Position numbers and translations under genes: made by a program
DNA from: Blastobasis lacticolella
Lineage: Eukaryota > Arthropoda > Insecta > Lepidoptera > Blastobasidae
DNA: 64,000 nucleotides
Direction: 5' to 3'
Assembly (NCBI GenBank): GCA_905147135.1
Contig: LR990059.1
Span: 16,081,001 to 16,145,000, forward strand
Shown here: in pieces, positions 12,801 to 24,800 of the stretch
Position numbering within the stretch: the stretch's first letter is position 1
Layout: each line of letters opens with the position of its first letter
Notes under the pieces: generated by a model
Told to the model about the DNA's origin: nothing
Databases searched by the model: none
Seen by the model: only the letters and a program-made list of their open reading frames with translations

Positions 12801-15800
12801 CCACCCGTCATATATACATCATCATCATCACAGCCCATAACAGTCCACTGCACGCCTTTGGGCCTCTCCCACGAAAAGGGAGGTGATCGCCATAATCTCT
12901 ACGCTTGGCAGGCGGGTTGGAGATCGCAGTGTTATAATATAACAATGGAAAACGCTGCTGCCCATTTTCCAGTCTACGGAGGCGCTTAGATCTTTTGCCT
13001 CGGAAACATTAGTCGCCTCGTACGACACCCACGAGTGTAAGGTGTTGGTGCTATTCTACTCTGCCGGACACCACACGCCGCATATATACATAGTATAGAA
13101 CAAAGTCGCTATCCGCCGTCTGTCCCAACGTATCTATGTACGCTAAGATCTTTTAAAATACGCAACGGATTCAACGATAGAGTGATTAGAGGAACCTGAG
13201 TCATTGGGCCAACCCATCCATTATTTATATACTCTGATACGCCGGTTTAGCAATCAGCGTAAACATTCACCTCTTACAGTATCACATTGTCACCTGCAAT
13301 AGCAGTTTTGCATTTTCTATACATAGTATAAAACAAAGTCGCTTCCCGCAGTCTGTATCTAATCTATGTATAGCTAGTGTCAAATAAGAAGAGACTTAGC
13401 GGGTCACGTGGTTCGACTAGCGCTGTATTTTTTTTTTATTACTTTACTAGCCAGGCATTTGACCGCCACCTCACCTGGTGGTAAGTGACGATGCGGTCGA
13501 TGATGGAGCATGCCTGGCTAGGAACAGCCTATTCACTCTAGCCTTGAAGGCATCCAGATTATATTGATCAGGGACCACACTCGCAGGCAACGCATTCCAC
13601 TCCTTAGCCGTACGCATTATAAAAGTCGAGCCAAAGCGGCTCGTACGGATAGTTGGAAGATCCACGACATAAGGATGAAGCGCTCGCCCGGATCGCGTCT
13701 CCCGATGGCGGAAAGGAGCCGGCGGAATGAGGTCGTGCGTGTATACGATTACCTGCGCGAAATCCCCTCCACTGCCATTTGACAAGTCTCTTCTTTCGTG
13801 ACGCGGGTTATACGCTTAGATCTTTTGAACTACGTAACGGATTTTATTGAGGTTTTCAACAATAGATAAGAGTGATGTTCGGTAAGTGTAGGTGTAAGGT
13901 AGGGATAGACGCCACGCAAACGAAGTCGCGCCGTGTCCACTAGTTATAACCCGCATCACGAAAGAGGAGACTTGTCAAATGGCAGTGGAGGGGATTTCGC
14001 GCAGGTAATCGTGTACAGCGCAACTCGAACCACGTGACCCGCCAAGTCTCTTCTTATTTGACACTAGCTATACATATAAGTAATTTAACATGTTTGGTCA
14101 ATACGTGTATGAGGTGTTTTGCTTTGAAGGTAAGAAATTATCGTTTGTGATTATATTTTCATTCGCGTATAAGCCACAGACAAAGGGAACAGTTCCTTAT
14201 TTTGCTTATTAAAAATTAACATTCAATAAAAATCCATCCAATCCTTGGAGCCCAATAGGTCGCGAACTGTGCGGTTCCAAAGGAACTTTCTCCCACGCAC
14301 ACTAAGGTTGTGGAATGAACTACCTGGAGAGGTTTTCCTTGGAGAGTGCAACATGGAGTTCTTCAAGAAAGAGGTTAAAAGGTTTTTACGGGGTCGGCAA
14401 CGCGTGGGTGCTGCCCCTTGTATTGCAAACGTCCATAGGCTGCGGTGACTGCTTACCATCAGGCAGGCCGTAAGCTTATTTGCCACCTTGTTTGCCACCT
14501 TGGTGGTATAAAAAAAAACAGTATTCGCAAGCAAAAATCTACCTAACCACGACTCATAAAACAAATAGTCTCAGCAAAAAGTAAACGAAAGAAAGAAACT
14601 AATTTATTTCGTAACTATAACTACAATGTATCGAATCGCACGCACGTATGCAAATTTCCACATGTAGCTGAGTACAACCATAATAATGGTCGCATATATG
14701 CGGTTATTGTATTGCGCTTGACCTTGATACAGTTATAACACATGTGTTTGTTTTACAGGCTTTATTTTATAGGCAGACGCAGACCATATTGCTACCGAGT
14801 CTTTATTTATTACAGAGTACCGCGAAATGTTTTAAAGATGTGGCTTTCTTGTAATGTACTACAATATACTATAATAGACATCCCATACATGTTTATTTAT
14901 TTAATGACTAGTGGACCCGACGCGACTTCGTTCGCGTGGCCTCCTACCCCTACCCTATATCTACTCTACGCCTACCCTACACCAACTTTAACCCTAACTA
15001 CCCTTCTTTTCTTGCTTCTAAAGCTTCCTGTTGAATCACTCTATCATCATCTTGGCGTTAATGTCCCGGTTGTGCTCTCGCGCACGAGGGTCCGGGGTCC
15101 GCCTTGACCATGATCCAGGATTTTGCAGGTCAGGTAATTACAGTAGAGCGACTGCCATATGACCTCCATGACCCTGCTAGCAGGGGAACCTGACCAGATT
15201 GGATCATGGTTACACAATCAGTCGCCTGAATGTGCAGGTTTCATCACGATGTTTTCCCTCACCGTAAGAGCATCGGTTAGTATTCAACTAATGTACATAA
15301 CTCAGAAAACAGTCAGTGGTACAAGGCCGGAGCGGGATTCGAACCCGGGACCTCTGGCTTACGAGTCGTATACTCAAACCGCTCGGCCACCGACGCTCCT
15401 ATTGTTGAAAATCGTATTAAAATCCGTTGCGTAGTTTAAAAGACCTAAGTGTACATAGATACAGAAGACGGGAAGCGACTTTGTTTCATACTATGTATAG
15501 AAAACAAAGAAGATTCAAAACAACTACAGGTGACAATGTCATACAGTTAGAGGTGAATGGTCACGCTGACCGCCAAACCGGTCTATCAGACGATATTAAT
15601 AACGGATGGGATGGCCCAATGATGACGAATATCACGTTCCTCTTATCAGTGGGTAATTAGCGTAGATTATTGGACTACCAGATTGCATCGTGAATGGCCT
15701 CGTTATCAGTCATCAGGATGTATTTAGTTTTTATTTTGTAGTAGTTTATTTATTTATTTAGTAATAGCATATTTGTACCAGCTTCCGTTGGCCGTGTGGT

Positions 15801-18800
15801 GTCCGGCAGAGTAGAATAGCACCAACCCCTTACACTCATGGGTGTCGTACAAGGCGACTAATGCTTTCGAGGCAAAAGATCAAGAGTCTCCGTAGTCTGG
15901 AAAATGGGCAGCAGCATTTTCCATTGTTATATTTATACACTGCGATCTCCAACCCGCCTGCCAAGCGTGGAGATTATGGCAATAACCTCCCCTTTCGTGG
16001 GAGAGGCCCTAAGTCCTGCAGTGGACTGTTACGGGCTGTGATGACCAGCTTCCGACCCCTCGACTGTGATTTAAAATATAGCCAGTTTTATCTATTTTCT
16101 ACCCTTTCTGTCCAATATTCATACATATCTCTAGCCTCTTTGATGGACATACATGTGATGAAGTTGATACACCAGTTGGATGCTTATCGATACTCTAACG
16201 GTGAGGGAAAACATCGTGAAACCTGCACATTTAGGCGACTGAAAGTGTAACCATGATCCGATCTGGTCTGGTTTCTCTGGGAGCAGGGTCACGACCAGAT
16301 GGCAGTCGCTCTACTGTAATTACCTGATCTGCCAAATCCTGGATCATGGTCAAAGTGGACCCCGGGCCCTCGTGCGCGAGAGCGCAACCGCGGGACATTA
16401 ACGAAAAGGTGATTATTTTTTTATAATGGACATACATGTGATGACGTGATACACCAACTTTCATAGTTTTAATTGTTTTAAATATTGAAAGGTGTCTTTT
16501 TTTTGCAGGAAGTAATAAACTATGTCCTCATGGGAAAATAATCAAATAAATTAACTTTTGACCAATTAATTACGTGTAGTTATACTAATTCGATAATCAT
16601 TGTCGTTTTCACTCGTGACCTACTTGAGGCATGGCTCGGACAAAATTCAAGTGTACTACGCCCTTTCCTAAAGTTCAACTTGGTATGTATAAAATCTGGG
16701 CTAAGGCCTTATTTAGCTTTCGAAACGTAATAAAGAATATTACAATGTTGACAATACACATTCAGAAAACTTCATTACATTAGCAAGTAAGCACACAAAT
16801 AAAGGAACAGCCTAGGAACAGCACAGGCATATTTTTACATAATGGTTATTCGCTCGACCACGTTCCGGGGGCATAGTCACTAAATACCCATAAGTACGCA
16901 TAGGTAGATCTTATATCAAGATTACCAAATAGGATGGAAACTATACTTAAATATTTTTTACTTTTTATTTGGCCGCAATCAGACCGTGCTGTGCCGCGAT
17001 GGCTATAATAACGGTAACTGATATTTAAGTGGGGTAGTGTGACTATGGTGTACGGTGTCATGGCCGGTCGGTCATGGGGGTAACACCAGCTGTAGTTTGA
17101 ACGGTGTATCAACTTTGGGAAGCTTAGGTTCGGGAATGAGCTTCCTGTAAAATTCTCCGTAGAGAGTAGAGAGTAGTGTTCTTCAAGAAACATGCGGGAA
17201 GGTTTTGTGGTCGTCAAAACGCGAGTGATCAGTGGCCCGACCGACACGAATGCTGTCGATTATGACTTGCCATCTCGATTGGAGCGAGGGAGATGAAGTC
17301 ATAAAGCTATCTCAATGAGTTAGGCGGTAGTAGGTATTGCAAACGTACGAAGAGTCCGAATTTGAAGATTTACAAGGAATGTGAAAGAGACAGGTAGCGC
17401 ACGCGAGCGCTTGCGTGGAGGCAAACGGTTCAAAGATAGGGCATCAGGCGGTGCTTACCATCAGGCGGGCCGTACGCTTGTGGTATAAAAAACTATGGCC
17501 AACGATAAACAGCGTAAGCGAGCGGCCACACAGAAAAGACGTAAGACGCAGACACGTCGCAGACGCGGCGCCCGTTCAATTTACTTTCATACTAAATGTA
17601 TAGAAACGTCGCGACGCAAAACATACAGAAAAGACAGGGCTAGGACAGGGCGAGGACGCGTCGCAGACACGACTTGAAACAACAGAAAGGACGGGGCCCG
17701 GGCGCGCCGCGGGCGAGAGCGAGGGTGTGGGCGGGGCGCGGTAGCCGGGCCTCGCCCGCAGCGCTTGCTATCCTTGTCTTGCCTACGCTCTTGACTGGTC
17801 AGCGACGGCGCCGCGTCCGTGCCCTGTCTTTTCTGTATGTTTTAAGTCGTCCCGTCTGTGCCCTGTCCGCGACGTGTCTGCGTCTTTTCTGTGTGGCCGC
17901 TCGCTAACGAGATTGACAATATCCAGGATCTTGCTATCGGTCGCCGAATCATGGAACAGGATTTGGCAATAAAATGAAATCGAACCACCGGTTGTGGCTG
18001 TCAGTTCGCGTTTTTAAGTTACCGCCTATAGTAGAAATATGTATCTGTATAGATGTCATGCCATGCATGAAAATTGAGTCATTTCCGTTTTTATGCCTTT
18101 TGTAGTTTTCCTACACCGCTTATCTTGGACGTCACATCGAGAAAAACTTCTTGTCATGGGGGATTTCAACGCGAAACTGGGCAAACGAGGCGGAGACGAG
18201 TTGAGAGTGGGGCAATTTGGAGTTGGAAGTCGGAACGCCCGTGGCCAGATGCTGGCCGGCTTTATGGAGAAGGAGGGACTCTTTATGATGAACTCATTTT
18301 TCAGGAAGCCGGATCATCGCAGATGGACGTGGGTTAGTCCCGATGGTGTCACAAAAAATGAGATTGACTTCATCCTATCTACGAAACGGCATATATTCAA
18401 TGATGTCTCGGTGATCAATAGCGTTAAAATTGGCAGTGATCACCGCTTGGTAAGAGGCACATTGAATATTAATCCCCAGCTGGAAAGATCGAGATTGATG
18501 AGGTCCACGCTCCGGCCTGTACCCATCCAAATCCAAAACCCCGAGAGCTTTCAACTCGAATTACAAAATCGCTTCGAGTGCCTAGGAGAGTGCGTCGACG
18601 TGGACGACTATAATAACAGGTTCGTGGAAACTGTCTATACGGTTGGGTCAAAGTTTTATAAGGCCTGCCGTACAAACAGAACAAACAAAATCTCTGACGA
18701 TACCCTCAAACTCATCGAAGAAAGACGCGGAATGACTCTGCAATCCCCTGATGATGTCTCTCAATTTAGGCGACTTAATCGACAGATCTCCAAGTCTCTG

Positions 18801-21800
18801 ACTCGCGACATACGCCGCTTTAATACTACCAATATTGAGGCGGCGATCGAGCGGAACAAAGGCTCTAAAGTCTTTGCGAGAGATCTGTCGATTGGACAGA
18901 GCCAGTTGACGAGACTGAAAACGGATGACGGCAGAGTTGTTTCGACCAAGTCCGAGGTTTTGAGGGAAGTCGAGAGGTTCTATGGACAGTTATACACGAC
19001 AACACGGGCACCTGTTACCAGTATGGCAAAAGACCCCAGAGCCAAGTTGACCCGACACTACACCGAAGATATCCCGGACATCAGCCTGTACGAGATTAGT
19101 ATGGCTCTCAAACAGCTTAAGAACAACAAGGCGCCGGGTGATGATGGAATTACGGCTGAGCTTCTGAAAGCTGGTGGCAAACCTGTGCTTAAGACCCTTC
19201 AGAAGCTGTTCAATTCCGTCATCCTCGAGGGCAAAACGCCGGAAGCATGGCACAGAAGCATAGTGATATTGTTCTTCAAGAAAGGTGATAAGGCTCTCTT
19301 GAAGAACTTCAGACCAATATCGCTACTGACCCATGTCTATAAGCTGTTTTCGAGAGTCATTACGAATCGTCTTGCACGCAGGTTTGATGACTTCCAGCCT
19401 CCCGAACAAGCCGGATTCCGAAAAGGTTTTAGTACCATAGACCACATACATACGCTGCGGCAGGTTGTACAGAAGACCGAAGAGTATAACCGGCCATTAT
19501 GCTTGGCGTTTGTGGACTATGAGAAAGCCTTCGATTCGATCGAAACTTGGGCGGTGCTCCAGTCTCTACAGCGGTGCCAAATTGACTATCGATATATCGA
19601 AGCATTGAAGTGTTTGTACAAAAACGCCACTATGTCAGTTCGTCTCCAGGACAAGACCACAGAACCTATTCAGCTGCAGCGAGGTGTTAGACAAGGTGAT
19701 GTCATATCTCCGAAGTTGTTTACCGCTGCACTGGAGGATATCTTTAGGCTTCTGGACTGGGACGGACTTGGCATCAATATTAACGGCGAGTACCTCACGC
19801 ACCTCAGATTTGCTGACGATATCGTAGTCATGGCTGAAACCCTGGAAGACTTGGGCAAAATGCTCGATGACCTCTGTAGTGCCTCTCAACAAGTAGGTCT
19901 TAAAATGAACATGGACAAGACGAAAATTATGTCGAATGTCCATGTTGTGCCTACTCCAGTGACAGTTGGAGGCACTCCACTTGAAGTTGTTGACGACTTT
20001 ACATACCTAGGACAAATAGTCCGGCTAGGTAGGTCCAATTTCGAGAAAGAGGTCAATCGACGAATCCAACTCGGTTGGGCAGCGTTCGGGAAGCTACGCC
20101 ACATATTTTCGTCCCAATTACCGCAGTGTCTCAAGACGAAGGTCTTTGACCAATGTGTGTTGCCAGTGATGACTTACGGAGCTGAAACGTGGCCACTCAC
20201 TATGGGCCTTATAAGAAAGCTCACTGTTACCCAAAGGGCAATGGAAAGAGCTATGCTCGGAGTTCTTGACTTGTAGATAAAACTATTTGCTTGTTAGACT
20301 GTCGAATCCGCCCTCATGGCGGCAAAAGGTCCAATATATTAATATTGAACTCAACTCTATATCCATGTATCTGTTTAGTAAAGAGCCTAGCAGGAATCTA
20401 CCCAAACCAGTATTAGATGAGCTAGCGTATCTATAGACACACATAGCAATGTTAGCTCTTACTACTTACTGGTATTGGGTAGATCCCTGCTAGGTTTGGG
20501 TGTACCGTACAAGATTCGAGAGGAAATAGTAGAAGAGATAGCTCACCTGTTCCTGCGAGGCGTAGTGCGCATCGTCGTTGTGATACGACCAGTACGAGTG
20601 GTCGAATGTGAAGTCCTTGAACTTCTCTCGTGTGGCGTCATTCTGCTCTTTGCTGTTCTGTAAACGGGGTGTACGTTTTAGATAATTGCACATGATAATA
20701 ATTATATGGTAGGAAAAGGGTAATCTATTGTTTCAAGCACTGGTCTAGTGGCAGTGTGCGCATTCCATCCCTATGGGGTGTCGCATTCGATGAAATCTAA
20801 AAAGCCTTCCCGTCGTAGGTACTCCCAAGGCAGAGTTTAGGCGCCTAGGTCTCTTGCGGGTCCAGCATAACCAACCGCCGCGCTCGTGCACATGAGTGTT
20901 CTCTGCCCCTCTCCCCCGAGATAGTCCAGAGAATGCCATTATACCCTTTACGGTAGGACCAAAAAAAATCTAGTGGCAGCGTGGTTGCGAGGTTTATAAC
21001 CAAGGTTAAGTATGAGCACCATTTGCAGAGTCCGGGAACTGGATGTGTTTTTAACGCAAGTCGAACTCAGTCCCGAAACCAACTCGCCACTCGTTAGGTG
21101 TGCCTCCTAATACCGTTGGCTTGGCGAGGTTGACCAAGGTCTTCCGCTGGGGACACTGGTACTGGTTGAACAATCTCCAGAGCCAATTGGCAACCGTTGA
21201 AACTACCGGACAGGTGACGGATACGGTTTTCACCAATAGGACGCAGTGTACAATTCATGAATCATCATCACAGCCCATAACAGCTCACTGCAGAACTTAG
21301 GGCCTCTCCCACGAAAGGGGTGTTTATTGCCATAATCTTCACGCTTGGCAGGCGGGTTGGAGATCGCAGTGTTATAAATATACCGAGAGACTCTTAGATA
21401 TTTTGGCTCGAAAACATTAGTCGCCTTGTACGACACCCACGAGTGGTGCTATTCTACTCTGCCGGACACCACACGGCCAAATTCAAATTCATGAATCATC
21501 ACATCCCGTAACAGTCCACTGCAGGACTTATGGCCTCTCCCACGAAAGGGGAGGTTATTGCCATAATCTCCACGCTTGGCCGGCGGGTTAGAGATCGCAG
21601 TGTTTATATATCACAATGAAAAAGGCTGCTGCCCATTTTCCTGACTACGGAGACTCTTGATCTGTTGCCTCGAAAACATTAGTCGCCTTGTACGACACCC
21701 ACGAGTGTAAGGGGTTGGTGTTATTCTACTCTGCCGGACACCACACGTCCAAATTCAAATTCATTAATGTTTAGTGTAAATTGGTTGAAATGTGACGTTG

Positions 21801-24800
21801 GTTGTTGAAGATGTCGGAAAAAAAGACGGTTCAGTGTGAGTCGGACTCGCGCACCGAGGGTTCCGTACAATTTTTTTACGTAACTACAAATTTACGATGT
21901 TCAGAGTTTTCCCTTTACTTGTGCCACATGGCATACATGGCATTACTTCTCGTCAAGTTTTATGATTCTAGGTCAACTGGAAGTACCCTATAAGTTTAGA
22001 TTCAATTGCGAGCGTAATGTGCGGCATAAACGAAGCATACGCGGCCGTTTCTTTTGATTATATTGACTAAGAAGAATAATTTTTGCACTGCTCTAATAGA
22101 TTACAGACCTGAGTATTGGAAAATAATTTCAGCTTGATACCTCCACGCGTTCCTGAGAAAAACTGTCTTGAAAGACGGACGGACGGATGGACAACAAAGT
22201 GATCCTATAAGGATTCCGTTTTTATTCTTTTGAGGTACGGAGCTTTAATTGAAAACGGATCATCGCCGTGTCAGATATATTAACCTCGTAAGTCCTGGCG
22301 TACTATATTTAGTACAAAATGTTACAAGAGGTTCAGACCTAAGCTTTGTAAAGAAAAGCAAACGTAACTGCCTAACGTACTAAAAATAGTACAAAATATT
22401 ATTTTACCTATTTTAGGGCTACCCATTTTCTAATGACAACTCTGAAGAAGCATTTTGCTTCTATGGTCTATGACCAGTCGTGTCATCTTCAAAAACTGAT
22501 GTCAGTTGTCACTGTCAGTAACAATTTTTTCCAAAATGGCCGGGTGAGAGAGAGGACGAGAAAGACGTGTTAAGCTAATCTCATTAAATTAATATAATCT
22601 TAAAGTTTTTACTCTTTTATTTATTAGTAATATTTAGTTAAATATATAAAGAATGTAATTAAAAGAAATGTTTCATTGAAATTAATATGGAAATGATCTG
22701 GCATGTTTTTGAAATAATTTGTACTTTATTTAGTTCGTTAGGCTTCTGTTACACATATAGATCCTCATCATTTGTACTTAAAATAGTACGTTAGGTCTTG
22801 AGCTCATAATAATTAAATCATCTATTTCCTTTTTAATTCTCAGTAAACTCGAATGTTAGCGTTACTAAATGATTCTGTTTTCGAAGATTACATATCAGGA
22901 GATACTTATGCAACAAATCGACAAATAGTAATAGATTAATCCACCACGTCGTCGAATGAATCACATTATGAGGGGAATGTCAACGACGACCTATGACGCG
23001 AGGATGGCGAAGTGGAGGAGAATGAGTAGCAAAACGGGCCCTGGCAGAGGCTGGGATAAGCGCTAGGATGATGATAATGAGTAACCGAACTTACATACAA
23101 AGAACAGGAAAGTGCTTAAATTAATTACACATTAGCGATTTATAATAATTATCGTCCAATTCAATACGATTTTAGTAAGCGACAATTAATAAGATTTGCA
23201 ACCAATTTAGCAAAATGGTAAATTTACTTAGATTAATAAAACATTGCTCCGTCAAATGTAGAAAATTGATTCGAAAATAAAGGTATTTAGGGAAAAAAAA
23301 ATATATTTTTTTTATTTCTTAGTTCACATTACGTCCTAATGTACTAAAAAAAGTACAAAATAATTTCCAATACCGTGTCCATAAATTGGTTATGAATGTA
23401 ACACACATACATAAAAAAATACATCTGTACTTGGTATTGTATAAAAAACCGATTAATACGAAAAAATGTTTGTAGGTCTGACGCACTATTTTTATTATGT
23501 ACTAAATATAGTCCATGAGGTCTCTACACTTAAAACTTTTTCAAACAGTCGGGACTTACGAGGTTAACTGTTAATTTAACAGTGGTGCAGTAAGTATGTG
23601 TAATAATGTGAACTCGATTTAATACCTGTCGCCACGCTACTCAAAACGTTATCACATAATATTTTATCTCCATACAGTACTTAATATTTTCCCATTTAAT
23701 ATCAAGCAAGGTTTAACGACAACTTCATTGACTGTAACAAAAGAAAATCCGACATGCGAAAAGTTACGCAAATGAACGCGTTACGTTAAACTTAAACTAA
23801 ATAATAAACTTCGTTTCCGAGTGCACACTCGACTGCAATCATGACGCTCATACTATTTGGTTACGTCATAATATTTTATTCTAGAAATCATGAAGGCACA
23901 GAGCCTTTGCCAGATATGCCATGCACGGACAGTTCATTTCCGGACGGTTCATTTGGTTAACGTCTGCCAAGCAGAGGTCCCGGGTTCGATTCCCGACCGA
24001 GTAGAAATTGACATGATGAATTTTAATTTTTGTTACGGCTCTGGGTGTTATTTGTTTAATAAGTATGTATTTAAAAGCATGTAGTTTATCACTTGTCTAG
24101 CACCCATAACACCAGCTCTGCTTACTTTGGGCCTAGATGACGCTGTGTGAATGATCCAAGTATATTTATTTATTTGTTCGCCTTGCTTCCAGCACGCAAC
24201 GTCCTATGTCTGGATGCAATCCCAATGGATCTTTTCATTGAATGTAGCACCAACACGATTATTCAGCTTACGGGTACGGATGGCGACTGTTAGGGCCAAT
24301 TTACGTTGGTCAAGTGTTTAGCGTACTTGACAAGTAAAGTGAGCAACTACACCTGTGTAAATCGATCGGATCCGCACAGCGTACTGTCACTGTCACACGC
24401 CACTGTCTTAGAATAATGTACATCAGCGATTAGTCTAGCTTGTACAATTGACCGAACACCGATTTGTTATGTGACAGCAGCAGACGTGTCCAATTGGATA
24501 CGCGCTATTTAAGGAAAATCCTCTAGAGAATTTGACCTTGGGAAGTCAAATGTGGGCGTTTCATATATTTTAACGTTTTGATAAGTAAGGGAAAAGGCTA
24601 GAAAAAGAGAATATGGGCAGCAGTGTTTCCTGTTGTGCATTTTTAAACCCCGAAGAAAAAAGAGGCGAGCTATAAGTTTGACGGATCTGTGTGTCTGTTT
24701 GCGGCGTCGTAGTTTCAGAACGCATGGACCGATTTTGTTGCGGTTTTCTTTATTGGAAAGCCAATTTAAACGAAATGGTCATAGCATTTAAAATCGCTTT

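Noticed and set aside
23960..24010. tRNA-like B box GGTTCGATTCCCG (also 25130, 15340, 48480, 44945)
   Set aside because: No acceptor-stem pairing or full cloverleaf, and each is part of a dispersed repeat, so these are SINE heads rather than tRNA genes.
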